A DNA stretch of 64,000 nucleotides from Tenrec ecaudatus (GCF_050624435.1 NC_134539.1:44176001-44240000), one strand, 5' to 3'; shown: positions 21,952 to 32,695, counted from the first letter of the stretch. Program-made: numbers and translations. Notes: a model not told the origin generated them from the letters alone.

Positions 21952-23209
21952 TTTTTAATTTTATTTAATAAATCTTTTTATTGGGGCTCATACAACTCCC
22001 ATCACAATCCGTACATACATCAATTGAGCAAAGCACCCCTACACATTCGTTGTACTCGTCATTCTCAAAATTCGCCTTTCCACTTGGGTTCCTGGAATCA
22101 GCTCGGTTTCCTTTTTTTCCCCTCCCTCTCCCTCCCCACTTCCCACTTCCCCCTGCTCCCTTAATAGTTTACAAATAATTATTTTATCTTATCTTACACT
22201 GCCCGGCATCTCCCCTCACCCACCTTCCCATTGCCCATCTCCCAGAGAGGAGGTTACAGATCAATCTCCAAGATCGGGTCTCCCTTTCTACACCCACTTC
22301 CCTCCCGGTGTCGCCATTCCCACCACTGGTGTTGAGGGGTTCATCCGTCCAAGATTCCCTGTGTTTCCAGATCCCTACTGCACAGCTGTACATCCTCTGG
22401 TATAACCAGGTCCGCAAGGTAGAAGTGGGGTCATGATAATTGGGAGGGGAGGAAGCATTCAAGAACCAGAGGAAGGTTTTGAGTTTCATTGTTGCTACAC
22501 TGAACCTTGAGTGATTCACTCCTCCCCACTGCCCCTCTACAAGGGATGTCCAGCTGTCTACAGATGGGCATTGGGTCCCCATCTCGCACTCCCCCTCATT
22601 CTCGGTGATGTGATTCCCCCCCCCCCCCACTCCCTGCCTTTGTTATTTGAGACCTGGTCTCCTCTGCCCTTCATGATCACCATGTTGGTGTGCTGCTTCC
22701 GTGTGGGCTGTGTTGCTTCTGGGCTAGATGACCGCTTGTTTGCTTTCCAGCCTTTAAGTCCCCAGACGCTATATCTCTCAGTAGCCGGGCACCATCAGCC
22801 TTCTTCACCACACTTGCTTATGCACACATTTGTCTTCAGCGTTTATGTGGGGAAGGTGATCACACAGTGATTGTTTTTGTTCCTTGGTGTCTGCTACCTG
22901 GTTCGTTCAACACCTGTATTTGCTTAGGCTGTGTGCTTCTTCTCTGTGGGCTTTGTTGCTTCTGAGTTAGATGGTCACTTGTTTGCCTTCAAGCCTTTAA
23001 GACCCCAGATGCTATATCTTTTTGATAGCCGGCCACCATCAGCTTTCTTCACCACGTTTGCTTACACACGTCTGTCTTCAGTGATCATGTTGGGAAGGTG
23101 GTTATCATGCAATGACCGTTTAGCTGGGCAAGGTGCTATTGTATTGGGGGAGTATGTGTGAGGAGGCCCAATGTCCATCTGCTACCCTACTACTGAACCT
23201 ATAAATATA
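21952..23209 (-). mobile_element. L1-like LINE 3' UTR insertion, reverse, with internal duplication
   Basis: Bounded by perfect 16-bp target duplications, so its ends are known: 1,258 bp. On the minus strand the 3' end has the CCCCAATAAAAAGATTTATT-type poly-A signal. Upstream of it are a purine tract (reverse of the pyrimidine run at 22105-22160), the 22225-22500 body and the conserved block. That block occurs twice in tandem, with period about 243 bp (TGTTGCTTCT at 22711 and the matching TGTTGCT at 22954). The 148-codon minus frame at 22184-22630 lies across noncoding UTR. Low divergence and a perfect TSD suggest a fairly young insertion. Confidence 0.8.
22618..22629. repeat. Poly-C run
   Basis: A run of about 12 C inside the LINE 3' UTR, at the position where other copies carry a short purine/pyrimidine break. 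Confidence 0.85.
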
Positions 23210-23225
23210 TTCCCAGCTCTATTTC
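23210..23225. repeat. Target-site duplication, right
   Basis: Right copy of the 16-bp duplication at 21936-21951. Confidence 0.92.
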
Positions 23226-23520
23226 AATTGTTGTTGTTGTTGTTGTTAGGTGCCATCCGGTCGGTTCTGACTCACACCAACCCGTGTGTACAGCAGAGCA
23301 CAACACTACCCAGGCATGCACCACCCCGAACCTTCTTTTGGTGTTTGGCTCATTGTTTCTGTCATTCTGTCCATCCACTTTGTCAAGGGACCTCCTCTTT
23401 TTCATGGCCCCTCTACTTTACCAAACATGATGTTCTTCTCCAGGGACTGATTTTTCCTAAGGGTCCAAAGCTCCTGAGTTGGCATCTTGCCATCCTTGCC
23501 TCTAAGGAGCATTCTGGTTA
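23226..23520 (-). mobile_element. RTE-type LINE 3' end, reverse
   Basis: Begins with the element's (TTG)n tail (AATTGTTGTTGTTGTTG) followed by GGTGCCATCCGGTCGGTTCT and the GACTCACACC block shared by RTE and AfroSINE 3' ends. It then runs through TTCTCCAGGGACTGATT to CTAAGGAGCATTCTGGT, where the family sequence breaks off at the mariner insertion. Confidence 0.8.
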
Positions 23521-23972
23521 TATGAGGGGGTATCCCCCCCAAAATGGAATTTTTTTGGTCAAAGCTATGTATCTAAATTTTTTTTTCAAAACAACCTTAT
23601 CATCTTCAAAGTACTCTCCATTACACTTAACACACATTACATTTGTCAAACCTGCAATTCCATTCTTGGAAACATTTTTCAAATGCCTCTGTTTGGATGG
23701 TTGACAGCACCTCCCTCATTGTTTTCTTCACCTCTTCTACATCGTCAAATCGCTGTCCTTTCATGTCCCTCTGCAATTGCAAAAACAAAAGTGACTCATG
23801 GGAGTAAGGTGCATGGGGCAAGAGAGGTGTGCTGTCAGGTTGACAAGGCTGTGTGGATAGATGTATTCTTGTGGTGGCAAAACCAATCCCCAGGCTGCCA
23901 CAAACCAGGCCTTTTTTGTTGAGCGCTGTTACACAATCTTTTCAGAACCTCTAAATAGAAAGCTTGATTAAC
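23521..23972 (-). mobile_element. Mariner (Tc1/mariner) transposon 3' fragment, dead transposase
   Basis: Minus strand encodes the C-terminal part of a mariner transposase. The frame at 23627-23821 reads MKGQRFDDVEEVKKTMREVL then STIQTEAFEKCFQEWNCRFD, diagnostic for mariner. Upstream (23830-23910, another frame) is QPGDWFCHHKNTSIHTALS. Relative to functional mariners, the second catalytic Asp (the HHDN motif) is Lys here. The segment holding the third Asp (PYSPDLAPCD in the family) is deleted to PYSHES, with a frameshift before it. The terminal repeat begins near TATGAGGGGGTATCC at 23521. The 5' half and other terminus are absent. Confidence 0.82.
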
Positions 23973-24435
23973 AATAAGAAGAAATGCATGAATGAATTAG
24001 ACTGAAAAAATAGTTGGAAGCAGGATACTGATGATCTCGGATATCCAACTCATGAAATAGTCCTATGAGTAGCGATATTACACAAGGCAATTGTATGATC
24101 ACATTGCTGTGAAAAGACTATCCAAGTGGCAATTTGGCAGATGGAAGATATGACACAGGGAGAAACTAGAAGCAGAGTGCTGTCTTTGCAATCGAGCCTG
24201 TCAATTTCCAAATTTTGATACTATGATTCATTGCAAATATGTTTACACTATGACTCAAGACATCCACGCATATGTGAACTTTTGCCTACATACAACTAGA
24301 ACAAAGTTTCATTAAAAGGTCATATCTTGACCTTGTGCCATATATTCTTATAATTTATAATATTCTATTCAACTCTTTTTCAGTCTATGTTACTACATGT
24401 TTGCAATGCTGTGCTACTCTTTTCCATAGTTTAGT
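23973..24435. other. Intergenic DNA, no recognised feature
   Basis: Sequence after the mariner break; neither the missing RTE continuation nor the second mariner end is found here. Confidence 0.45.
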
Positions 24436-24935
24436 ATTTAGGTAATATCCAGCTAGTTCCAATTCATAGTGACCCTCTGTACTGCAGACTGACACTTGGC
24501 ACGGTCCCGTACCAACTTCACAACCGTTGCTATGTCTGAGCCCATTGCTGCAGCCATTGTGTCAACCAATCCCACTGAGGGCCTTCCACTTTTTTTCCTG
24601 ACTCTGTGATTTACCAAACCTTTGCCCAAGGATTGAGCTCTCCTAATAACTGACTCAGGAGCCCTTCGCTTCTCATGAGTCTACTAGATGCACTTCTTCC
24701 AAGAAATCATTTTGTTCATTCTTCTGGTAAGCCACAAGACACTATATTCTTTGCACCTCCATAGTTCACATGCATCTATTCTTCTTTGGTCTTCCTTATT
24801 TATTGCTCAGCTTTTGCATGCATAGAAGACCGATGAAAATATCATGGCTTGGGTCAGGGGCACCTAAGTCTTCTAGATGATATCTTTCATGTGGTATGTT
24901 TTTAATGAGTTGTTTCCTGACTCATCACATGGCAT
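24436..24935 (-). mobile_element. RTE-type LINE 3' end, reverse
   Basis: Starts with GGTAATATCCAGCTAGTTCC, then CATAGTGACC (diverged GGTGCC...GACTCATAGCGACC tail). It passes CACAACCGTTGCTATGTCTG, AGCCCATTGCTGCAGCCATT and the TCTTCCTTATTTATTGCTCA block, ending at the TCATGGCTTGGGTCAGG region. Corresponds to the last 450-500 bp of the RTE family. Confidence 0.78.
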
Positions 24936-26084
24936 AAACACCATTTGGGGGAACATTTCATTCTCTTTCCCTTTCTCAATTCCACTCCTTAGGAATAGAC
25001 TAAACTTCAGTCATGGGTTAAGCTCATGAATTCAAAGGTAAATCCTGGAGCAGAAACTTTTGCAGAAACAGGAGGAAAGTTCTTGATCTCATATGAAAAG
25101 ATGGGTGGGGAAGATCTTGCTCCCTGGCCTCCCTTTCTTACAATGATCCTCCCACCCATCCAGCCAGTACGTTACGACATGACTGAGCCTGGTCCTCACC
25201 CTCTGTCAACCTCTGCAATCCCAGAAGGACAACCAAAAAACAAGGGAAAAGGAGCCTGCACCAGACCAACGTCTACTCCAGCCATAAGCCACCCTTTGGA
25301 TAGACATGCTATCTAAACTCGCTCCTAAGGTGGAAACTTGCAGTAGCAGCCCAGGTCACCAGAAAAGTGTGGTAAACAGGTAGGCTGTTGTGGATTTAAC
25401 TTTTTCTTCTATGCAAATTCATAGGCAATGGCTTTGGATGGAAGCCTTGTTCATATTTACCCTTCAGTGAAGGATTCAGCAGCCGTGGCAACATCAAATC
25501 AAGGCCTTATCTCGACTAGTGGCTGCGAGGACAGCAAGTAGGAGATGGATTCATTGAACATCTTAGGATAGAATCCGGTATATTTGGAGTTCAACTGAAT
25601 TGGGGAAGGCAGAAATGTTTGTGATAGAGAGAGTAGGAAAAAAAAAGAGAGACTAGCTCCAAAATATTCCATTGGGATTAAAACTAGGTATATTCTGACA
25701 TCATGATAAAGATGTAAGATATGGGAAGAACACGTTTTATGGAGACAATAGAGTCTGGTTGGGCAGAGGCAAAAGGTCAATAGAATTATATTCGTCATCC
25801 TTGGAGGTTCCTTGTTTCTTATGAAATATAATAAAAGTAAGTCAAATGAAAAAATTAATTAATTTCCATAAGTGTCTAGGTTTAAGGTTAGCCAAGGCAT
25901 ATCTCATTTAACATAGCAGATGCAAAGAGCAACAGAGATAATTAACTAGCTTACTTTATCACAGGAAACTTCTTAACCCCTGTGAGATATTAAGATCATT
26001 ACTACATTCCTACCCAAATAAAATATGCCTTCTACATTTGCTCGCCAACTGCTCCCTCCCTCCTGAAAGGGATGCCATTTGGAG
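24936..26084. other. Intergenic DNA, no recognised feature
   Basis: No gene recognised. The 96-codon frame at 25026-25316 and the 99-codon frame at 25499-25798 show no known family, signal peptide or coding bias that would persuade me. Confidence 0.45.
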
Positions 26085-26230
26085 GAGCTCTGGTGACCTA
26101 GTGGGTTAAACACTCAGCTGCCAGCCTACAAGCCAGCAGTTTGGATCTACCTGTTGCACTTCGGGAGAAGGAGGAGAACTTGCCATCTAGGAAACACATG
26201 GGGCAGTTTTATTCTGTTCTCTAAAGTTAC
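26085..26230 (+). mobile_element. AfroSINE, 5' part (split by a second AfroSINE)
   Basis: Good head: GGAGCTCTGGTGACCTAGTG followed by GGTTAAACACTCAGCTGCC (box-A-like) and AGCCAGCAGTTTGGATCTAC (box B region), then ACATGGGGCAGTTTTATTCT. It breaks near 26230 and its 3' end resumes at 26441. Confidence 0.78.
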
Positions 26231-26440
26231 CCAAGGAGCCCTGATGGCCTTGTAGGTTCCAAGTTGGGCCGCTAACAACGAGGTCAGCAGTTCGACTGCA
26301 CCAGCTGCTAAAGGGAGAAGATAAAGCTTCCTGCTCCCAGGAACTGTCACCGTCCAGGAAACCCTGGGCAGTAATTCTCCCTGGTCCTATCGGGTACACC
26401 ATGGGTCAGAATTGACTTGATGGCAGTGGGTTTGTTTCGC
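26231..26440 (+). mobile_element. AfroSINE, complete, inserted in another AfroSINE
   Basis: Full length: AAGGAGCCCTGATGGCCTTG head, GAGGTCAGCAGTTCGACTGC box-B region, TCCTATCGGGTACACCATGG core and GGGTCAGAATTGACTTGATG then CAGTGGGTTTG 3' end. It interrupts the copy at 26085. Confidence 0.82.
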
Positions 26441-26490
26441 TTTTTAATAGGGTAGCTGTGAGCAAGAATTCACTCGATGAGAGAGGGTGA
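26441..26490 (+). mobile_element. AfroSINE, 3' part (continuation of 26085 copy)
   Basis: AGGGTAGCTGTGAGCAAGAA, then TTCACTCGATGAGAG, is the missing 3' end of the split copy. Confidence 0.72.
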
Positions 26491-26497
26491 TACTTTC

Positions 26498-26700
26498 AGG
26501 AGGCCTGGTGGTGCACCGATTAAGCACTCAGCTGCTCACAGGTCCGTGATCCAATCCCACGAGCTGCTCTGGGTGAGACAAATCTGACAGTGTGTAAAGA
26601 ATACAGCCATGGAAACTCTACAGGACAGTTCCACTAGACGGACCTACAGAGTTGCTATGGACCAGAATCAATTTGAGGACAACGAGTTAGATCTGTACTT
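26498..26700 (+). mobile_element. AfroSINE, third in tandem
   Basis: AGGAGGCCTGGTGGTGCACC head, ATTAAGCACTCAGCTGCTCA, ATGGAAACTCTACAGGACAG and GTTGCTATGGACCAGAATCA 3' half. All three SINEs are in the same orientation. Confidence 0.8.
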
Positions 26701-26977
26701 TGCAAATGAAAGCCCAAGGCGTAAATAGTTTAAAAGCTCCAGAACCCAAAGTATCTGCCTTTGTTCCAGCACTAGTCCCACCTTGCAGCCCTGGCCTATT
26801 ATGAAGTGAACTTGTCAGTCACCTTCAAGAGAAGAGGGGGGAAGCTCCTGCTAAAGAGGGTCAAATATCAAAAGTCTTTCTTGAAAGGCAGTTGGGGTTG
26901 TCCAGAAGCCCTAATAAAAGACATACCTCATTCAGATTGTAATCTTCAATAAAAGTATTCAAAATGAAATACAGGCA

Positions 26978-27382
26978 GTTATGGATTGTACAGTATCCCA
27001 CTCCCACCCCCAATTTTTTTCTTATAAATCCTAAATCTTATACATGTGACTATAATAGCATTTGGGAATGAGTTTTCTTTTCAATGTCATTGAGACAATA
27101 GGTTATGTCTTGAGATAGCAAAAGAGCAAAATGAGCAAGCGACCAAGCCGAGATGGAGGCAGTCCGACGCCAGGTCACGGGAGCTCTCCAAGGATCCGGA
27201 AAACAGAAACTGAGAGGCAAGGACCTGACCCCCAGAACCACCATAGAGAGAAAACACTTTCCCTGAAAGTCATTGTCCTGAATTCAGACATGCAGCCTCT
27301 TAAATGGTAAAAGAAAAAGTCACTGTTACCACCCCACTTGTGGGCTCTCTCTTATAGCAGCACTAGCTAACTAAGACACAGG
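26978..27382 (+). mobile_element. MLT/MST-type MaLR LTR
   Basis: Head GTTATGGATTGTACAGTATC, then CCACTCCCACCCCCAATTTTT and ATACATGTGACTATAATAGC; body CCAAGCCGAGATGGAGGCAG; tail CTCTTATAGCAGCACTAGC then TAACTAAGACA. This is the ordinary mammalian MLT1/MST LTR order, distinct from the tenrec-like LTRs elsewhere in the window. Confidence 0.75.
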
Positions 27383-27689
27383 CCAACAGGAAGGATGTCG
27401 AAAGCTAAGCCTATCTATGTTATGAGATGCAACCTCAATGAACTATGTCCTAAGACTATAATCAGGAAAAAAACCACATTTCAGGAATAGAATGGGAAGA
27501 AGGGATTTAAAGCGGTTTCTACTTGGAACATATTTTGATTTCAATCATTTTTAAAGACGTTTCACGGACGATTCATGTATGTTTTATGTTGTGCATGTTT
27601 TCATTTGAGTAAAGTTAATACGTATGAATGATATTTTAATCAATGATAATGAAATCCTTTGGACATGACACCAGTTGAGTCATACATAG
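27383..27689. other. Intergenic DNA, no recognised feature
   Basis: AT-rich, nothing recognised. Confidence 0.4.
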
Positions 27690-27930
27690 TCTCCTTGACT
27701 GAGAACAATAGGTTCAGAAATATCAGGATTTTAATCCAGGCTTCATGAACTAACGAGTTGAGTTGCTGCAACTAGACAAGTTGTTGCAGAATCTCTCTCA
27801 GCCCCAGTTTCATCATCCGATAAATAAAATTAACCATACATACCTTGCATAATTGGTGTAAGGATTAAGAGAAAAAAACATACACTAAGCATTGTACCCA
27901 GTGCCTCACACAGCAGCAGCTCAAAGAGCA
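27690..27930 (+). mobile_element. MIR SINE fossil
   Basis: MIR order: ATTTTAATCCAGGCTTCATG, CTCAGCCCCAGTTTCATCAT, ATAATTGGTGTAAGGATTAA, then ACTAAGCATTGTACCCAGTG. Old, mammal-wide. Confidence 0.65.
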
Positions 27931-28268
27931 GCAGTCACAATGATGAAAGGGAAGAGAAAAAAAATGCTAGAAATCAACTTTAGGAAGATGCAGTCATCTC
28001 GTTGAGCCATGATTATAAAATTGATTCTGGAGTCTTCCAACTTTTAATAAACACAATACATAAATCCAATATACACGTCTTTGTTCTCACAGTTGTATTT
28101 TGGGTGTTCCTGAAAGATACCTTGTCTTCCTTGCTTCAGATTTTTCAAACCACTGGATAATAACACATATCTCTGACCTTTCCAGAAATGTAATGAATAT
28201 TTGCTTTTAAAATATCAGTCATGGTTAGAAGTTCTGTACATCAGAAAATAGTCAGCTCCTGTCTTAAG

Positions 28269-28270
<2 letters not shown>

Positions 28271-28314
<44 letters not shown>
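28271..28314. repeat. (AC)n microsatellite
   Basis: About 22 perfect AC units. It generates the shadow THTHTH and CVCVCV frames on the two strands. Confidence 0.97.
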
Positions 28315-28316
<2 letters not shown>

Positions 28317-30641
28317 CGACCCGTCCCAGTCAACAGACTTTTCAGTCCAGCTTTCAGATGGGGGATTTATCATCCTTCTAGGAAGCCCATCAAGCTGTTC
28401 CGCAGCCCGCACTTTGGGAAAGTTCTTCCTTAAAAATAGAATGCCGATGTTTCATGTGTATTTCCTCTTGCTCTGACCTCCGTGGTGTTAGAGTACAGTG
28501 GGTCACCACCCTCTGCATAATGCCTCTTTAAATATTGGAGGATTTACACAGATTCCTCTCACACTTCTCCAGAACAAATCATCCTGGTGCTTGTCACCTC
28601 TGCAGAGCAAGCTGGAATGCCCTGATTCTATTAAAGTGCTTGGCACCCTGTGGGCTGACAAACTGGCGAACTGATTGACTTTTGCCATAGATCTTATTTC
28701 CCAAACTTCTAAACATGCCTGTAGCTTTCCTGTCCAAGTTCAAATATAGTCTAACACATCACAAGTGCTGAGAAGCAGGAAGTCCATCACTGAAATCTGG
28801 CACTTCAGTCCTGAGTGGAAAATACCACTTGTTTCCTTGGCAATCTATCCTTGGCAACGGGAAAAAATGGAGAGCTAAGGGTTAAAGCAGCTGTGGAAGT
28901 GTCCCCGTTCCCCACCAGTTTTCAGAGGTTTGGAGCCAGGAGGTAACTCCACCAAAAGATAGTGTGCCTGGAAGCAACTAGAATTCCTGGTTCTGTTCAG
29001 GAGGAAGTTAGAGAACCTAATGGCCTGGTAATTCAGGGTTTCTTGCACTCCACAGTAAGTTCCTAATCAGGAGGGGTCCCGCAGGAAGAAAGAGAAAGGA
29101 CCTTGACAACTGGCGAGGATGAAGGATGGAAGGCAGAAGACCTTTCCGATGCGTTAAGAGCCAAAAGAGTACCTTTTAGCGTTTGTTTTGATTCTATTTG
29201 CCTGTAACCCAGCAACTTGGCCCAGATGCCAGGAGACCTAAGAGAACACTGCTGAGGACTGGTGGATGGAGAGAGAAAGAATTCCTTTTGTTTTCTTACT
29301 TTTCTGGTTCTTCTCAAGGTGAGTGGACAGGGCTGGTCAGGACCGCTAGACGCGGTTCAGAACCCTTACCCGTTTTTCTAACAATAGTCAGGTTGATTGA
29401 TGGTACCACAGGCTCTCCTTGGTGGCTTCCTCGTTTTTTATTTTTGGAGACAAGACACAAGTGGGAACGGTGACTCTTGAGCCAGAGTTACGCTGATCTT
29501 TCCAAGTAACTGGATGAATTTTCCAGCTATTCTGCTCCCATCTTGAAGCGTTCCTTTCGGCACCGCTGAAACACGGGAAGCCATTCACCTGGGTGGGGGC
29601 ACTTTAACTTTGCGTGTTCAAGGACTCCATGTTGCTCAGTGTCTCTTAACTTGTGTTCCCTTAATCCGATCTCCTTCTCTCAAGTGAAAAACAAACGACT
29701 TACCGTACCTTCAAGGCATGAGGTTCATTAGACCTCCTATAAAATCACACCCGATGTTTCCAGACAGGAGCATTCTATTACGTTCAACAGAGAGATAGAA
29801 GAAGGAGAATATAAACTACCTCCTTGCTGATCTTTACAGCCAGTAAAGCTCTTTACAACCAGTGGGTCTACTTTCAACCAAAGATTCTTTGAGTGTGTTT
29901 ATTTTCTCGCTGTATCTTCACGGAAATGGGGAAGTGTGCGTGTATTTGGTGGTTTGTTTTGTTTTTACATATCACATCTCAGGCATTTGAAGATATTTAT
30001 TAATGCAAGTGCATACCTCTTTTTTTTTCAAGATTCATTCAAATTTTTATGAGCCTTTGTCATGTGTTTTATTCGCCCAGGTGTCATATTCCCCATTTAT
30101 CTTATAACTCTGAATTGCAACATTTAATTAGTTTCTAGTTAATCTGAAAACTCCTAGAATTTTTCTTAATGCATTGTTTTAAACAGAAAATGTACAAGAA
30201 AATTTTGTTTGACAAACTAATTTGGTAGACAAGGTTTTCCAATGAATCAAATAGTGTTCATAAACTCAATATTTGAAAAATGTGACATGTGAAGCAATAC
30301 AACTACATCCAACAGGACCTAATTGCCTTGATGGAGTTTCACGCATTGCTTCAAACAATGGTGTGCTGATGACAATACCAGTTTTCAAGAGTCCATCATG
30401 CAATTTCAAGTTGGTCGCTTGAGATTGAACCTAATGGGAGTATTTACACCAACAAAGTATGCCAAAACTACAAGAAAGCAAAATGCAAAACATTTACCAG
30501 CATGTTTATCAGCTATTATGATAAATATAATTACCAATTAACCATAATATTCTAATTGCTCAAACTGAACCAAGCTCACTGCCATGGAGTAGATTCAGAC
30601 TCAGTCCTGCAAGTCATGGTGGCATGCCACATTAGAAAGCA
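28315..30641. other. Long unique intergenic stretch
   Basis: Roughly 2.3 kb without a repeat I can name. The less AT-rich part (28450-29650) has several 60-90 codon frames on both strands that overlap each other and match no family. This would be a natural place for conserved noncoding elements, but that cannot be judged from one genome. Confidence 0.45.
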
Positions 30642-30738
30642 AATGATCAAAGGGTGCTTTGCTCAACTGATGTATGTACGGATTGTGACAAGAGTTATAT
30701 GAGCCCCAATAAAAAGATTTATTATTTTAAAAAAAGGT
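30642..30738 (+). mobile_element. LINE 3' UTR stub with A-tail
   Basis: Only the last ~95 bp of the L1-like family: TTGCTCAACTGATGTATGTA, GGATTGTGACAAGAGTTATA, then CCCCAATAAAAAGATT and an A-rich tail. Severely 5'-truncated insertion. Confidence 0.78.
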
Positions 30739-30980
30739 TGATAATATTACAAGCAAGAGATTAACACAAAAAAACTTTCAAATTCCTTAGGGGTACAGCA
30801 AGGTAGATTGGGAGCAATGAGGAGTTAATAATAATGGTTGTAACAGTGTAGAAAATGTTTCAAAAATTATTGTAGTGATAATTGCATAGCCCCTTAATAT
30901 ATTTAAACTATTGAATTGTATAGTATAAAAATTATATGCAAATAAAGCTGTGTTAATTTTTAAAGTTAAAAAAAAAGTAA
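30739..30980 (+). mobile_element. Unclassified retroposon 3' end with poly-A
   Basis: A different A-tailed 3' end directly follows the stub: TTGTATAGTATAAAAATTAT, then GCAAATAAAGCTGTGTTAAT with poly-A signal AATAAAG and nine A. Probably another LINE 3' end; family unknown. Confidence 0.45.
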
Positions 30981-31792
30981 ATGATCAGCCAGTTTCCGCA
31001 TGCTTCATTCATGCATGAAGTTGCAAAAGGTTGAATTTGTATAATCTTTGGCAATCATTTTCTAAAGTTTGTGGGTGGGAGGACGTTTCCTCATTAAGTT
31101 AAATGTAAGCAATACAATAAAATATATTGAAAAGACAGAATGTTTTCATCCTATTAAAATGCTAAAGGAGATTTACTATGTAATGAGTACTTGAAAATCA
31201 ATAAAAAGTTGTATGGAATGCAATAGACATTTGAGTAGTGGTTATCTTGAGAAATAGTTGCTAATTCTGAAAGAAAAATCTAATAAAATTTAAATAATGA
31301 TATAATAAAATACTACTAAAAATTTTTTTATCTACAAGGTTGGCCAAGCTTGATTTCTCAATGAAATATCTATTTCTGGTGAGAGAATGGAGAAGGAAAC
31401 ACTTACCTATACTGTTAATGAGATTTACTTTTAGGCAAACAAAATAAAGAATAAGAAACAAGCCTAATATTCATTAAAAACATTAAAGCCATCTTGCTAA
31501 TTCCCCAGCACGGTCAGTTCATCACCCCAGATTCTCTTTATAAAAATTCATATAATCCATCATAATGGAAACCATCATTATATTTTAAAAGAAATAATTA
31601 ATTAAATTGTGCTGTGCTGTTTACTAAGACAAGAAACCCTACCATAGAGCTTAAGGTTCATGAATCCTATTCTTCATACCATATACACTTTCCCTTTACA
31701 ATATTTCTGTCCAACAGGATTTTTGTCAGCATTTTACCCTGATTTCATGACATGTTTTTATTGGTATTGACATGATCTGTCTGCATCTCTCT
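30981..31792. other. Intergenic AT-rich DNA
   Basis: Nothing recognised beyond AT-rich sequence. Confidence 0.45.
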
Positions 31793-31815
31793 TTTTTTAA
31801 ATCATTTTATTGGTG
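31793..31815 (-). mobile_element. LINE 3' terminus stub, reverse
   Basis: TTTTTTTAAATCATTTTATT followed by GGTGGCTC is the extreme end of the L1-like element on the minus strand; nothing else of the element follows, so it is a very short insertion or a broken end. Confidence 0.5.
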
Positions 31816-31969
31816 GCTCTGCATCTCTTACCCATCGCTGCAGTAGTCGCTGAGCGTGCACATTGCAGCAAGATGAGATCTATTCAAACACAGATCTCTT
31901 CATGCCATTGTTATACCCCACTGGACTCCTTCCTCCTCTTCCCCAGACATGTGAGACCACTTCTTGATC

Positions 31970-32030
31970 TTGTTAGGTGCCTCCCATTCAATTCCAACTC
32001 ACAGCGATCCAGTACGCATGCCTGACGACG
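31970..32030 (-). mobile_element. RTE/AfroSINE 3' tail fragment, reverse
   Basis: TTGTTAGGTGCCTCCCATTC, AATTCCAACTCACAGCGATC is the tail shared by RTE and AfroSINE. It breaks off after about 60 bp. Confidence 0.65.
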
Positions 32031-32036
32031 GCCCAC

Positions 32037-32198
32037 CTATTGGAGGTTGACCTGGTTGACCTGTGTCTGCTTTTCTTCATCGCCACCTCTGGCTGCAGCC
32101 GGTCCTCCTTCCTTCAGCTGCTCCAGGGCCTGGTGCACAGCTGGTCTCTCTGCCTGGAGGGCTCTTTGCACGGCCTTCCCACCCACGACCACCTTCAT
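32037..32198 (-). CDS. Doubtful 53-residue open frame, possible pseudogene piece
   Basis: ATG at 32198-32196, stop at 32039-32037, 53 residues. It contains KAVQRALQAERPAVHQALEQ, then LKEGGPAAARGGDEEKQTQV. It is rich in A, E, Q and R, with a likely amphipathic helix around residues 9-30, and is locally GC-rich in an AT-rich setting. I do not recognise the protein. A separate minus ATG frame upstream (32299-32237) begins MAADSQHRGSQ, so the two could be frameshifted parts of one retrocopied gene. The last residues run into sequence next to the RTE tail, so that end is suspect. It may be only a chance frame. No promoter or poly-A evidence. Confidence 0.2.
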   Translation of the reverse strand: MKVVVGGKAVQRALQAERPAVHQALEQLKEGGPAAARGGDEEKQTQVNQVNLQ

Positions 32199-32539
32199 TC
32201 CCTACTTAACTCTCTTTTTTCAGATCACAATTCATTTTACCCACTCAAAACTTGCTCAAGAAACAGTTGAGAACCTCTGTGCTGACTATCAGCAGCCATC
32301 CTGTCTCACTCCCCCTCAAAGAAAACGGCGCTAGCGTCTCTGCAGCATATGTGTTCTCATGAACTTCCCCTACAGAGTCTTCCTAGCCCACTTTTGGGGA
32401 ACTACAGAGGTGCCCTTCTTCTAGGCACCTGTCCAGACGTTACTCATTCCTGGCCTACAGAACCCCACGTGACCCTATCTTCCTAACCACGTATCATAGC
32501 CATCATTTAACAGACAGTTTTCATATGAAGCTATTTCTC

Positions 32540-32695
32540 TTTCTGGACCACGATGTTTCATTCTACCCGACTAGCTAAGCTCCAGAAAACTAACGATATT
32601 GTTGGAAATGGATTACAATTGAAGCTCCATTATCTAACACATTGCATGGTCCAGCACGGGCACTTAATACATATTTACAAATCAATAAAGTAATT
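32540..32695 (+). mobile_element. L2 LINE 3' end fossil
   Basis: GAAGCTCCATTATCTAACAC, then ATGGTCCAGCACGGGCACTT and a TACATATTTACAAATCAATA end, the order of an L2 3' end. Weak but consistent. Confidence 0.5.

Noticed and set aside
22184..22630. 148-codon minus frame
   Set aside because: Lies wholly within a LINE 3' UTR copy; the sister copies do not keep it open.
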